A stretch of 64,000 bases of DNA from contig NZ_AMZO01000030.1 of NCBI RefSeq assembly GCF_000331515.1, positions 38,657 to 102,656 of the forward strand. Direction: 5' to 3'. A program made the translations under genes and the position numbers. Under the pieces are notes generated by a model. The model was not told the origin of the DNA, searched no databases, and saw only the letters and a program-made list of their open reading frames with translations. Positions 8,399 through 17,399 of this stretch are shown here, piece after piece. Position 1 is the stretch's first letter. Each line of letters opens with the position of its first letter. This DNA is from Photobacterium marinum. Its GTDB lineage: Bacteria > Pseudomonadota > Gammaproteobacteria > Enterobacterales > Vibrionaceae.

Positions 8399-9565
8399 TC
8401 ATTGATAAATGAGTGTCCCTTTGACGGCATTAGTAAATATCTCTGCATACTGCTCTGCTGTGAAATGGATCGGATTACTCGCCGCAGAAGGGTCTGATGC
8501 TGCGATTTCACCAATTCGTTCAGCCTCTTTGCTGTCGATATCGATGGCTGCAAGTGTGTGAGGAATATTCAGTTCGGTTCGCAGTGAGAGTAACCAGGCC
8601 ATAACCGCATGAAAATCCGGTCTTGGCAGAGCAAGGTATCGTCCCATCCGGATCATTTTTTCATTGATATGGTCTTTATTGGCAGAAAGGACATACGGCA
8701 ACAAAATGGCATTAAGCAGGCCGTGATGTTTATCGTAAATTGCTCCCAGGGTGTGGGATAGGGCATGTGTAGCGCCAACGCCTTTTTGAAATGCTGTTGC
8801 GGCCATACAGGCAGCAATCTGCATCTCGAAGCGGGCATTCAGATTCTGGCCTTCCATGTAGGCGACAGGCAGGTAATGCGAAATTATCCGCATAGACTCC
8901 AGGGCTATGGCATCGGACATCGGGTGGAATGTGTGAGTACAGAGTGCTTCCAGACTATGTGACAGTGCATCCATCCCTGTGGCGGCAGTCAGCTCCGGCG
9001 GAAGATCTAAGGTTAATATCGGGTCCAGCAGTACCAGTTTCGGCATCATTTTGGGGTGATAAATGATTTTTTTCTTATGCTCTAATTCATCTTTGATTAT
9101 CGATGCCCGACCTACTTCTGAGCCTGTTCCTGCGGTTGTCGGAATGGCAATGACAGGGGCTATTTGTTCCGGATCTGCTTTCTGCCAGTTTTCATCTTGG
9201 TGAACAAAATCCCATAGTGGAAATGCCTGCCTGGCAACCAACGCGACCGCTTTAGCTACGTCGATGCTGGAGCCGCCGCCTAAGGCGATAATGCCGTCAT
9301 GCCTGCCATCGACGAAGTGTTTGATCCCGGCTTCAACATTGGCCCCGGTAGGGTTGCTTTGGATATGGCTGAATAATTCAACCGGTAAGTCGGCTTCGCA
9401 GCATCCCGAAATAATATTTCGCACCATCTTAGTTTCGGCCAGCTCATGATCTGTGATTAGCAGCGGGCGATGGATACCGGTATTCCGGCAATAGTCGGCA
9501 AGTTTGTTGGTGCAGCCTTCTCTGGCGATGATTTCTGTCGGGTAATGCCAGTGTCCATAGGTCAT
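8399..9565 (-). CDS. Iron-containing (group III) alcohol dehydrogenase
   Basis: NAD(P)-dependent oxidoreductase acting on an alcohol or aldehyde; the substrate is unknown. Seen: 388 aa, nucleotide motif GGGSSIDVAK near residue 95, PTTAGTGSE, and metal ligands in GMDALSHSLEA (Asp, His), GATHALSHTLG and YDKHHGLLNA (His). All expected ligands are present. AGGAG stands 8 nt before the ATG. First gene of a two-gene operon with the amidotransferase and divergent from the tryptophanase gene 216 bp away. The grouping suggests a shared pathway in amino acid or amine breakdown, which is inference. Confidence 0.9.
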   Translation of the reverse strand: MTYGHWHYPTEIIAREGCTNKLADYCRNTGIHRPLLITDHELAETKMVRNIISGCCEADLPVELFSHIQSNPTGANVEAGIKHFVDGRHDGIIALGGGSSIDVAKAVALVARQAFPLWDFVHQDENWQKADPEQIAPVIAIPTTAGTGSEVGRASIIKDELEHKKKIIYHPKMMPKLVLLDPILTLDLPPELTAATGMDALSHSLEALCTHTFHPMSDAIALESMRIISHYLPVAYMEGQNLNARFEMQIAACMAATAFQKGVGATHALSHTLGAIYDKHHGLLNAILLPYVLSANKDHINEKMIRMGRYLALPRPDFHAVMAWLLSLRTELNIPHTLAAIDIDSKEAERIGEIAASDPSAASNPIHFTAEQYAEIFTNAVKGTLIYQ

Positions 9566-9781
9566 GGTGGCGACTCCTAAAGGTTTTCGCTGAACTATCT
9601 TCTGGATTGAATCAGCAGTCGTTCAACTTTCGTATAGGGCAAGGCATGAATCGCGCCAGTTGCATGGAAACTCATGCCCTAACACATGGTTTTACAGGTG
9701 ACTGATATATTTAACGTAGGAACAGGGAGAATATTCGTCAACTCAGGTGTACTACCCAGATGCGGCGATTAGGAGTGTGGT
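9566..9781. promoter_or_regulatory. Divergent control region between dehydrogenase and tryptophanase genes
   Basis: 216 bp. It contains nested 7-bp inverted repeats TAGGGCA/TGCCCTA (9635-9641, 9675-9681) and GGCATGA/TCATGCC (9643-9649, 9672-9678), a possible operator for a shared regulator. I looked for a tnaC leader peptide (Trp followed by Pro near the stop) and found none. Confidence 0.4.
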
Positions 9782-11182
9782 ATGAAACGAATTCCAGAGC
9801 CGTTTCGGATCAAAATGGTAGAGCCAATTCGGATGACAACACTGGCTGACAGGGAAGAGGCGCTGAAACTAGCGGGTTACAATCCGTTTGCGCTAAAAAG
9901 TGAAGATGTTTATATCGACCTGTTGACTGATTCCGGCACCGGGGCAATGAGTGAATCCCAGTGGGCGGGGTTGATGCTGGGGGATGAAGCTTATGCCGGT
10001 AGTCGGAATTACTATCATTTGAAAGCGACTGTTGAAGAGGTCTTCGGTTACCGGGACTTTGTGCCGACTCATCAGGGGCGTGGTGCCGAACAACTATTGT
10101 TTCCGTGCCTGGTTGAAAAAATGCAGCGGGAACGCGGTGGAAGCCATCCTGTATTTATTTCCAATTTTCATTTCGATACCACTGCTGCTCATGTTGAATT
10201 GTCCGGCGCCCAAGCCATTAATCTTGTGGATGAGCGAGCGTTCGATACTGAATCGGATTTTAGCTGGAAAGGGAATATCGACCTGCAAAAGCTGGAAGAT
10301 TGTGTCTGTCATTACGGGGTGGAGAATATTGCTGCCATTATTATGACCATCACCTGTAACAGTACCGGCGGACAACCGGTATCAATGGCAAATCTGAAAG
10401 CGGTTTATGCTTTGGGTCGTCAATACCGCATTCCTGTGGTGATGGACTCGGCGCGGTTTTGTGAAAATGCCTGGTTTATAAAGCAGCGGGAAGAGGGGTT
10501 CCAGTACAAGTCGATTAAAGAAATCGTCAGGCAGATGTTTCGCTATGCCGATATGCTGACGTTGTCTGCGAAAAAAGACCCAATGGTAAATATCGGTGGC
10601 CTTTGTGCTGTACGTGATGATCCTGTGTTATTTCAGGCTGTTCAGTCCCGTTGTGTGCCACTGGAAGGATTTGTGACCTATGGCGGTTTGGCCGGAAGGG
10701 ATATGGAAGCGCTGGCTAGAGGATTATTTGACGGGTTGGATGAAGATTTTCTGACTTATCGAATTAAACAAGTTGAGTACCTTGGCTCTCGGCTTCATGA
10801 TGCCGATGTTCCTGTTCAGTGGCCACCCGGCGGTCATGCGGTGTTTGTTGATGCCAAAAAGCTGTTACCACATATTCCGCCGGAAAGGTTTCCTGCTCAG
10901 GCATTGTGTAATGCACTGTATCTTGAAGCTGGCGTTCGTGCTGTAGAAATCGGTTCTCTTTTAATGGGGCGTGACCCTGTCACCAATAATCAGAAGCCAT
11001 CTCCCTTTGAATTCATGCGCCTGACCATTCCGAGGCGTGTTTATACCAACGATCATATGGATTATGTCGCTGACGCTGTGATTGCTGTAGCAAGGTGTGC
11101 AAGGGCGTTAAAAGGGCTTGAATTTGAATATGAACCGCCAGTACTACGCCATTTTATGGCGGTGATGAGGCCTTCTCTGTGA
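9782..11182 (+). CDS. tnaA: Tryptophanase (PLP beta-eliminating lyase)
   Basis: Splits L-tryptophan into indole, pyruvate and ammonia. Seen: 466 aa, with [20 protein letters not shown] and PLP lysine in SAKKD. Tyrosine phenol-lyase is the alternative, and parts look like it ([23 protein letters not shown]). The substrate-specifying positions favour tryptophanase: HFDTT carries the Asp of E. coli [18 protein letters not shown] replaces the SMERG of the phenol-lyase, and the terminal VLRHF keeps the tryptophanase His that is Phe in the phenol-lyase. Ribosome-binding site AGGAG. There is no tnaC leader and no tryptophan permease beside it, unlike the enteric operon. Confidence 0.85.
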   Translation: MKRIPEPFRIKMVEPIRMTTLADREEALKLAGYNPFALKSEDVYIDLLTDSGTGAMSESQWAGLMLGDEAYAGSRNYYHLKATVEEVFGYRDFVPTHQGRGAEQLLFPCLVEKMQRERGGSHPVFISNFHFDTTAAHVELSGAQAINLVDERAFDTESDFSWKGNIDLQKLEDCVCHYGVENIAAIIMTITCNSTGGQPVSMANLKAVYALGRQYRIPVVMDSARFCENAWFIKQREEGFQYKSIKEIVRQMFRYADMLTLSAKKDPMVNIGGLCAVRDDPVLFQAVQSRCVPLEGFVTYGGLAGRDMEALARGLFDGLDEDFLTYRIKQVEYLGSRLHDADVPVQWPPGGHAVFVDAKKLLPHIPPERFPAQALCNALYLEAGVRAVEIGSLLMGRDPVTNNQKPSPFEFMRLTIPRRVYTNDHMDYVADAVIAVARCARALKGLEFEYEPPVLRHFMAVMRPSL

Positions 11183-11236
11183 GCACAGTTTGAACAGAAT
11201 AGAGTAAGGTTAGGATATTGAGCACAAGCAAATGGT

Positions 11237-11252
11237 TGTGACCTTTATCTCA
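11237..11252. promoter_or_regulatory. Possible CRP site before cytochrome gene
   Basis: TGTGACCTTTATCTCA matches TGTGA-N6-TCACA at nine of ten positions and lies about 90 bp upstream of the cytochrome start. Confidence 0.35.
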
Positions 11253-11342
11253 TAAAATAAAAAGCCTAATGATGCCAAAAGCTTAAAGACTATAGTCAAA
11301 GTGAAGTAGTCATAAAAAATCAGCAGAATAAGGAGCGTTCAA

Positions 11343-12158
11343 ATGAAGGAAAAAGCGCTATGGATAAAGTGGCTGACGGTGATTGGTTTACTGTGTTTAG
11401 CGTCCGTGGTCAATGCAGCGCAGCTGGTTTTTTCTCAGGACGGAGAGGTGCTGAAAACAGTCACTCTTGACGATATGAAGAAACAGCTCTCGACGCATCA
11501 GGTCGATATCTATGACCCTCAGTATGGTAAAGATAAGCGTTACATCGGCTTTGCTCTTCATGATGTAATGGCGTTTGCCTACGGGAATTCATGGGAAAGC
11601 AAACTGACGTCAGATGTGAATTTTATTGCTCTGGATGGCTACCAGGCGGTATCAACCATGGATAAGCTGATGGAGCAGGGAGGTTATATTGTATTTCGCG
11701 ATGTTGATACTCCGGAGTGGGAACTGATTGGTCACAACCAGTCGAATCCAGGACCATTTTATCTGGTCTGGAAAGGCGACAAGCAGACGCCGAAACAGGC
11801 TTATCCGTGGCCATATCAGTTAGCGGCAATCAACACTGTTGAATTTCAGAATCGGTATCCGGCTGTTTATCCGGCCGGGGTAAAGAAGAATTCAAATGTG
11901 TTCAGTGGGTTCAAGATCTTTAAAGCTCGTTGCCTGAAATGTCATGCTCTTGATCAACAGGGTGGGAAAGTCGGCCCGGACCTGAATGCGCCAATGAATA
12001 TTCTGGCTTATCGTGATTCAGATATATTGCGTGAGTACATTCGTCAGCCCTCTAAATTCAGATATACCCAGATGCCGGATCATGCAGATCTCAGCAGTGA
12101 GCAAGTAGAGCGGATTTTGGAGTACCTCGAATATCAGGGCAAACTGGGTAGCAAATAA
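11343..12158 (+). CDS. Periplasmic monohaem cytochrome c fused to a molybdopterin-oxidoreductase-like domain
   Basis: Seen: 271 aa; signal peptide 1-25 (cleavage near VNA-AQL); a domain at about 26-175 with the order of the sulfite-oxidase-type fold (ALDGYQAV, then GPFYLVWKG); then a C-terminal haem domain with one CLKCH motif at about 198-202 and methionine in YTQMPDH as likely sixth ligand. Predicted to carry electrons in the periplasm, perhaps for a dehydrogenase encoded elsewhere. The N-terminal domain lacks an obvious Moco cysteine, so it may be structural or bind another partner. Ribosome-binding site AAGGAG. Not linked to msrPQ at 60 kb. Confidence 0.8.
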   Translation: MKEKALWIKWLTVIGLLCLASVVNAAQLVFSQDGEVLKTVTLDDMKKQLSTHQVDIYDPQYGKDKRYIGFALHDVMAFAYGNSWESKLTSDVNFIALDGYQAVSTMDKLMEQGGYIVFRDVDTPEWELIGHNQSNPGPFYLVWKGDKQTPKQAYPWPYQLAAINTVEFQNRYPAVYPAGVKKNSNVFSGFKIFKARCLKCHALDQQGGKVGPDLNAPMNILAYRDSDILREYIRQPSKFRYTQMPDHADLSSEQVERILEYLEYQGKLGSK

Positions 12159-12189
12159 TCATTTTGTCAGTGAGTTTCTGATACTGGCT

Positions 12190-12212
12190 AAGCTCGGTTT
12201 TTTGCCGGGCTT
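12190..12212 (+). terminator. Possible terminator after cytochrome gene
   Basis: Stem AAGCTCGG/CCGGGCTT (one G-T pair) about 30 bp after the stop. The following T run is poor (CTTG), so efficiency is uncertain. Confidence 0.45.
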
Positions 12213-12304
12213 CTTGCCGTGATGAAAGATGGGGGTAGAATGGCTGCACAGGAACTAGGTTCCAATAATCAAAATAAAAAAGTTAGTCGAAAAGGAAGTT
12301 ATAC

Positions 12305-13006
12305 ATGTCCCTCATCATTCCAATGGTGATTTTCATGCAGCAGCGGATGGCCGAAGCCGGTGATCCCGATGTTGCAAAGGAAATGCAGGCCTACATGAAA
12401 ACAGACCAGCCTTTTTATGGTGTGAAAACACCTCAGCGCCAGGCTATTTTCAAACAGGCCAGAGAGCACACCAAAGTTGCTACTTTCACTGATTACAGCC
12501 GTTTGGTGCTTTGGTTGTGGTCCGGCGAAAACCGTGAAGAGCAGTATCTGGCGATGGAGGCAGCAGAATATTACAAAGCTTTCCGAACCAAAGAAGCCTT
12601 TGCTGTTTATGAAGAAATGCTGCTCGGATCTACCCACTGGGACACGGTTGATAAAATCGCCTCAAACCTGATTGGTTTGTTGGTTAAGGAACATAGAGAG
12701 TTTGAACAGAAGCTTATTGAATGGCGTGAGTCTGACAACATGTGGCTGCGTCGTGCTTCTCTTCTGGCTCATTTGAAACATAAGGATCAGACCAACTTAC
12801 CGTTGCTCGATGAGACAATCTTAATGCTGGCTAATGACGATGAGTTTTTCATTCGCAAAGCGATTGGCTGGGTGTTGCGTGAGTATTCGAAAACAGATCC
12901 TGAATATGTATCAGAGTTTGTTGCCAGCCACAGTGAAGAGTTGTCTTCGTTGAGTAAGAAAGAAGCCTTGAAAGTGATTCAGAAAAGCGGGGTCATAGCA
13001 GAGTAA
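12305..13006 (+). CDS. AlkD-type DNA alkylation repair protein
   Basis: HEAT-like-repeat DNA glycosylase family that removes N3- and N7-alkylated, often cationic, bases. Seen: 233 aa, the AlkD length; tandem helical repeats; conserved YGVKTPQRQ, the WDTVDKIA segment with the catalytic-region Trp and Asp, WLRRAS, and FIRKAIGWVLREYSK. Start: ATG at 12305 with AAGGA 8 nt upstream. Stands alone and ends at a strong bidirectional terminator shared with the convergent MaoC-type gene. Confidence 0.9.
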   Translation: MSLIIPMVIFMQQRMAEAGDPDVAKEMQAYMKTDQPFYGVKTPQRQAIFKQAREHTKVATFTDYSRLVLWLWSGENREEQYLAMEAAEYYKAFRTKEAFAVYEEMLLGSTHWDTVDKIASNLIGLLVKEHREFEQKLIEWRESDNMWLRRASLLAHLKHKDQTNLPLLDETILMLANDDEFFIRKAIGWVLREYSKTDPEYVSEFVASHSEELSSLSKKEALKVIQKSGVIAE

Positions 13007-13087
13007 GTAAGGGCAGAGTAGGTAATTTGTAATGTATTGAATGGCAAAGTGCCATCGCCCCAAATCACCTAATAATTTCTATAAACG

Positions 13088-13115
13088 AAAAAGCCATCCG
13101 AGAGGATGGCTTTTT
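13088..13115. terminator. Bidirectional intrinsic terminator
   Basis: Perfect 12-bp stem AAAAAGCCATCC/GGATGGCTTTTT with a GAGA loop between convergent genes. Confidence 0.95.
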
Positions 13116-13135
13116 GCTGTTCGTTTGGTGTTCTA

Positions 13136-13891
13136 TCAGAACATCAGGCGAATTACTGATTCCGCAACACAACCAGGGCGGCGAACACCTTCAATTTCGA
13201 TGGTCAGTTCCTGAACGATTTCCAGGCCGCGTTTAATTGCTGTGACAGACTGAATTTTGGTGCTTGCACGTACGCGGTTGTCAGACTTAACCGGGTATGG
13301 GAATCGAACCTTGTTCAAACCAACGTTAACTGTCATTTTTGCTGTCGGGAATTTCTGGTTTTCCGGATCAACACTGTCAGTTAGAACTGAAAGTAGAGAC
13401 AGCGTCAGGAAGCCGTGCGCAATTGTGGTTTTGAACGGAGACTCTGCTGCCGCACGCTCAGGATCAGTATGAATCCACTGGTGGTCTTCAGTCACATCAG
13501 CAAAGGCATTGATACGTTCCTGATCAACAGTCAGCCATTTGCCGACATGAATCACTTCGCCCAGTGTTTCATTCAGCTCATTCATCAGCTTTTCAGCTTC
13601 AGGGTGCATCTCAATTTTAGGCTTCTTAGGTTCTGTTTCAGCAACAACGTCTTCTGACGTAGGTTTTGTAGCTGATTTTACTTCTGTTTTTACCTCAACA
13701 GGAGCGTCTACAGCATCATCATTTGAAGCAGTGCTGTTTTGATTAATTAGTGAACCCAGATGACTATTGTTCGCCTTCTCAACCAATTCAAGCCAGTAAT
13801 CACGAAGAGACGGAGATAGGAAATCCTTCAGCTCAAACGGATGTTGAGAAAGAACATCACGCTTTTGTTTTAAGAAATCGACTACTTTCAT
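13136..13891 (-). CDS. MaoC-family (R)-hydratase / enoyl hydratase-like protein
   Basis: Hot-dog-fold hydratase acting on acyl-CoA or acyl-ACP. Seen: 251 aa; a 100-residue acidic, low-complexity N-terminal extension (VEVKTEVKSATKPTSEDVV), then the MaoC domain at about 110-250 with the hydratase motif FADVTEDHQWIHTDPERA and PFKTTIAHGFLTLSLL. The Asp and His of the catalytic pair are present. The extension resembles the phasin-like linkers seen in some PHA-associated hydratases but is unassigned. Two FabR-like operators lie about 235-285 bp upstream, which places it with unsaturated fatty acid control. Monocistronic. Confidence 0.85.
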   Translation of the reverse strand: MKVVDFLKQKRDVLSQHPFELKDFLSPSLRDYWLELVEKANNSHLGSLINQNSTASNDDAVDAPVEVKTEVKSATKPTSEDVVAETEPKKPKIEMHPEAEKLMNELNETLGEVIHVGKWLTVDQERINAFADVTEDHQWIHTDPERAAAESPFKTTIAHGFLTLSLLSVLTDSVDPENQKFPTAKMTVNVGLNKVRFPYPVKSDNRVRASTKIQSVTAIKRGLEIVQELTIEIEGVRRPGCVAESVIRLMF

Positions 13892-14125
13892 GACTGTGTG
13901 ACCTTATTTTAGTTTGTCTTGAAGTGCTTAAGGCGAAGTATTGTAGCGACTACAGCGAACAATAAAAGTTGTTTTGTGTCCCAGATCTCACTTCTTGACT
14001 CGTCCGATGAGTTTTTTCATTTGAATATCAGTAAGATGCGCGAATTGTGCGTTTAGTGCAAAATATCTAAAAAAAATCACATTAAGCCAATAAATAGGAT
14101 TAATTATCAATAAAACACCGTTTTC

Positions 14126-14143
14126 AGCGAACAAGTGTACACA
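14126..14143 (-). promoter_or_regulatory. FabR-like operator, distal copy 1
   Basis: Read on the - strand it is TGTGTACACTTGTTCGCT, matching the FabR consensus AGCGTACANNTGTTCGCT at 14 of 16 fixed positions. FabR represses fabA and fabB when unsaturated acyl chains are abundant. Confidence 0.6.
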
Positions 14144-14158
14144 AAGAAATATCAAATC

Positions 14159-14176
14159 AGCGAACAAGTGTACGCG
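14159..14176 (-). promoter_or_regulatory. FabR-like operator, distal copy 2
   Basis: Read on the - strand it is CGCGTACACTTGTTCGCT, matching the FabR consensus at 15 of 16 fixed positions. It lies exactly 33 bp (about three helical turns) from the first copy; 17 bp are identical between them. Confidence 0.65.
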
Positions 14177-14490
14177 GAAAATATGTAATCTATGTGATCA
14201 AAGCAAATATATGCAATGGGTTAAAATTAACGCGCAAAATTATCATAGTGTAAATTTGAGGCGATTTCTTGCACTATTTTCTTATATCTTAAGATAGAGG
14301 CTTCAAAGTGAGCTCTGTTGGTTAAATATGAGTTTTTTGACATTCCTTGTTTTTAGTTGTTCCCCCTTGTCCTGATTGAGTTTGATTCTCAAATCAGAGA
14401 GCCTTTGATACCAGTAACAGGCACTACCCTTAGGATTTTGAAGACATAGTGGCTCTGCGTTAAGAATTGCATTTTCGTGAGGGTAAGCCT

Positions 14491-15627
14491 GTGTTGCTGA
14501 AGTTTCCCAGATTTCTGGCGGCTGTCATGCTGGCTGTGTTTTACTGTGGTACAGCTGTTTCGGCGCCAAAAGATGAAATTGTGTTTGCGTTGGATGAATA
14601 CGCTAAGAAATCCGTTAAGCAGGGAGTACCCGGTGCATCGCTGGCGGTGATCATAAACGGTAACATCAGGTTGTTACGTGGTTATGGGGTGACGAAAGTT
14701 GGTGGTAAGCAAAGAGTCAATTCGGCAACAGTTTTTCCTCTGGCTTCAATATCTAAGACATTTACATCCGGTGTGACATCAATATTGGTTGCTAAAGGAT
14801 TGATTGAGTGGGACACGCATGTAGTTCCGTATCTGGAAGATATCGAATTCAGTGATCCGGAATTGGGTAAGGTGGTAACACTCAGGCACTTGCTCTCGCA
14901 TACAACAGGGCTTGTTCCCCAGGCCTATTCAGACTTGTTGGAAGATAATATTCGCTACACGAGGATCCTGCAGATTCTTGATCGAGTGAAGTTTGTCTGC
15001 GATCCGGGTAAATGTTACGGCTATCAGAATATTGTCTATAACCTCAGTGCTGATATGCTTGCTCTTGCCGCTGGGCAGGATTTTCCAACTTTGGTCAAAG
15101 AGTTAGTTTTTATTCCGCTGAGGATGAATCATGCTTCATTCGGGCTTGATGAGTTTAAGAATGAACCTAATCGTGTAGTTCCGCATGTTAAGGTGAAGTC
15201 AGGGTACGCTGCCGTTAAGCCAGAGCCTTATTACTACAGAGTACCCGGCGCAGCAGGAGTCAATGCCAGCGCACAGGACTTGGCGAAATGGATGTTAGCG
15301 CAGTTCGGTCATTACCCTTCAGTAATACGCCCTTCATCACTGGAAATCATGCATAAACCTCATATTCGGGCTAATCAGTATCGTTACCGGGCCAAGTTGA
15401 GTAATGTTTACTATGGGTTGGGGTGGCGGACATTTGATTATCGCGGCATAACCGGCTTTGTTCACCATGGTGGCTGGGTAAAAGGGATTAGAACTGAAAT
15501 GGTGTTTAACCCTGTTACCCAGACCGGGATGGTTTTTCTGACAAACAGTGAGACTGATGTCGCGAGGGAAATTGTGCTGGAATTCCTCGAACTTTATCGA
15601 AAACACATAGTGCGCAAAGAAAATTGA
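14491..15627 (+). CDS. Secreted serine hydrolase of the class C beta-lactamase fold
   Basis: Seen: 378 aa; signal peptide of about 25 aa ending VSA; SxxK motif SISK with nucleophile Ser86; a YQN motif (the YxN position) in CYGYQNIVYN; and HHGGW at the KTG position. The HxG variant is typical of esterase/D-aminopeptidase-like members rather than true AmpC, so the substrate may be a peptide or ester. Start: GTG at 14491 with GAGG 9 nt upstream; the TTG at 14467 lacks a site. It converges with the EAL gene, 9 bp between stops, and no terminator fits in the gap. Confidence 0.85.
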   Translation: MLLKFPRFLAAVMLAVFYCGTAVSAPKDEIVFALDEYAKKSVKQGVPGASLAVIINGNIRLLRGYGVTKVGGKQRVNSATVFPLASISKTFTSGVTSILVAKGLIEWDTHVVPYLEDIEFSDPELGKVVTLRHLLSHTTGLVPQAYSDLLEDNIRYTRILQILDRVKFVCDPGKCYGYQNIVYNLSADMLALAAGQDFPTLVKELVFIPLRMNHASFGLDEFKNEPNRVVPHVKVKSGYAAVKPEPYYYRVPGAAGVNASAQDLAKWMLAQFGHYPSVIRPSSLEIMHKPHIRANQYRYRAKLSNVYYGLGWRTFDYRGITGFVHHGGWVKGIRTEMVFNPVTQTGMVFLTNSETDVAREIVLEFLELYRKHIVRKEN

Positions 15628-15636
15628 CGCGCTTAA

Positions 15637-17217
15637 TCAGGAACTCTCGGTATTAACGTATTGCTTTGCCTTGACCACAAACTCTTCCAGGCTAACCGGA
15701 CGACTGTGCAAAAAGCCCTGGGTGTAGTCGACATCCAGCGTGCGCAGATACTCCAGTTGCTCCGTTGTTTCAACTCCTTCAGCAATAATATGGAGCTCCA
15801 GCGACTTAGCAATGTTGACGATATGCTCGACAAGGCTTCGTTTCAGTGACGGCTTTTCAGCTCCCCAGATAAAGCTTTTATCGATCTTCAACGCACTGAC
15901 ATTAACTTCTCGTAAAGCTTCAAGGTTAGAAAATCCAGTACCGAAATCATCAATCGCTACTTCAAACCCAAGTCTGCGAAGATCCTGTACGCCTTGGCTA
16001 AGAGCTTTAAGGTTCTCAATTTTTTGCTCAGTCAGTTCTATAGAGAACAGCGAGTAATATTCTTTAGGCAGTTGCTGGCATAGCAGGTTACGAATGTGGC
16101 CTGAAGCAATATCAGCAGGGAAAGCATTGATACCAACTTTTACTTTGCCCAACATGCCGACCTTCGATAAGTCGCGGATACAGGTTAAGACGACCTGCTC
16201 AGTCAGTTCTGCTGTCTGACCGTTTTGCTCAACAATAGCAATGAATTCATCTGGTCGAATCCATTGGTTATCTTGAGTACGCCAACGGCTCAGTACCTCA
16301 CAGCCGATGATGTTACCAGAAGCCATTTCAAGAATCGGCTGATAGTGCAGGGTGAGTTGGTGATCATTTATTCCGTGGCGAACCTGGCGCGGAATGCTGA
16401 AAAGGTGGTGGTGAACGTGATTGCCAAGTAAGCCGACTAGAATTAGTACGGTTACTAAAATGCAACCCCACAGGAACAGCATGGACTGATTTGCTGCAAA
16501 GTAGGCCGGAATATCGATTGCAATCAGCAGGCATTCATTTTCATTAATACATTGGCTGAAGAGCCAGCTCTGGTTTTCGTACCACTGTGAGCCGTCCGAA
16601 TGTGGAGTAAAGTCATTAACAACAAAATCGGCGTCACCGGACAGGTAGTTCAGATCGCCATCTTTGTTGTAATAGCTGATGTATTTAAGCCATGGTTGCT
16701 GTGGCTCGCTGATTGCGTTGGAATAATCCAGGTAAGCCAAGAAATTACCGATTTGAGCAGTCCGACCTGTGACATGATCTTCAAAAAATGGGACTGTTTG
16801 ATGTTGACGTACTTTTACGCCTGCAAATGAGATCCAGTCAGGCTCAATCAGTATGGTGGGTGGATTAATCATTCCCTGAGTTGAGCTACAAACGATAAGG
16901 TTATCCTTAACGATTGAAATACTGGTCAGGAAGTTAGCAAAGTAGTCGGCCTGTTGCATTGCCATCATTGTTTTATGATCGCAGAGAGGCTCCGGATACT
17001 GATTGTTGAGGGCGGCGAGGCTGTTTTTTAAATCATGGGCAATCCCCGCAGAAAGGGAGTCCAGCTGCCTGACAAGGTTATCCTTGTGCTGGCTCCATGT
17101 ATGTATGCTGTTGATGGTAAACAACGACAGGCTTATGAGTAATGTTGATAGCAACAGCAAGCTTAATAGTTGTAGCTTTCCCAAATGGAAATAAGTTCTT
17201 TTGATTTTATTAATCAT
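15637..17217 (-). CDS. Membrane c-di-GMP phosphodiesterase (CSS-motif sensor plus EAL domain)
   Basis: Hydrolyses cyclic di-GMP, favouring motility over biofilm. Seen: 526 aa; TM1 about 13-35; periplasmic CSS domain with Cys-Ser-Ser at 110-112 and a second Cys near 223, the pair whose disulfide controls related PdeC-type enzymes; TM2 about 246-266; EAL domain 285-520. The signature reads EVLSR (307-311), and DDFGTG, ELTE, KIDKSF and EGVETTEQ are intact, so activity is expected. A Fur-like box is 47 bp upstream of the start, hinting at iron control. Ribosome-binding site is weak (GAAG). Confidence 0.92.
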   Translation of the reverse strand: MINKIKRTYFHLGKLQLLSLLLLSTLLISLSLFTINSIHTWSQHKDNLVRQLDSLSAGIAHDLKNSLAALNNQYPEPLCDHKTMMAMQQADYFANFLTSISIVKDNLIVCSSTQGMINPPTILIEPDWISFAGVKVRQHQTVPFFEDHVTGRTAQIGNFLAYLDYSNAISEPQQPWLKYISYYNKDGDLNYLSGDADFVVNDFTPHSDGSQWYENQSWLFSQCINENECLLIAIDIPAYFAANQSMLFLWGCILVTVLILVGLLGNHVHHHLFSIPRQVRHGINDHQLTLHYQPILEMASGNIIGCEVLSRWRTQDNQWIRPDEFIAIVEQNGQTAELTEQVVLTCIRDLSKVGMLGKVKVGINAFPADIASGHIRNLLCQQLPKEYYSLFSIELTEQKIENLKALSQGVQDLRRLGFEVAIDDFGTGFSNLEALREVNVSALKIDKSFIWGAEKPSLKRSLVEHIVNIAKSLELHIIAEGVETTEQLEYLRTLDVDYTQGFLHSRPVSLEEFVVKAKQYVNTESS

Positions 17218-17263
17218 TTTTATACTTCAGAATGCGCAAAGTGTTGTTGAGCTACATCTGTTT

Positions 17264-17282
17264 GATAACGTTAATCATTATT
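17264..17282 (-). promoter_or_regulatory. Fur-like box upstream of EAL gene
   Basis: GATAACGTTAATCATTATT matches the 19-bp Fur consensus GATAATGATAATCATTATC at 16 of 19 positions. It ends 47 bp before the EAL gene start, a usual operator distance. Confidence 0.55.
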
Positions 17283-17342
17283 GACAGAGCAGACGAATGA
17301 TATTTGTTTTCCTGCACTGCCAATAACTAAGGCCATATAAAA

Positions 17343-17372
17343 AAAGCGACCGTTTTTCGGTCGCTTTAAGCT
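17343..17372 (-). terminator. Intrinsic terminator of chemoreceptor gene
   Basis: Perfect 10-bp stem AAAGCGACCG/CGGTCGCTTT with T5 loop, about 30 bp past the stop, with a T-rich 3' flank on the - strand. Confidence 0.88.
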
Positions 17373-17399
17373 TTTATGACAAAATATTTAATTAAGTGA

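Larger units (their letters stand above)
13892..14490. other. Long divergent intergenic region holding the FabR-like sites
   Basis: About 600 bp without a convincing ORF. It contains two FabR-like operators and a half-site (AGCGAACA at about 13954). It must also hold the promoter of the beta-lactamase-fold gene, for which I see no clear signal. Confidence 0.5.

Noticed and set aside
9566..9781. tnaC-type leader peptide before the tryptophanase
   Set aside because: The only short frame (MNRASCMETHALTHGFTGD) has no Trp and no terminal Pro.
9782..11182. Tyrosine phenol-lyase
   Set aside because: Several segments look like it, but the residues near PLP and the C-terminal His in VLRHF are those of tryptophanase.
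14467..14490. TTG start for the serine hydrolase gene
   Set aside because: GTG at 14491 has a ribosome-binding site and a better signal peptide.
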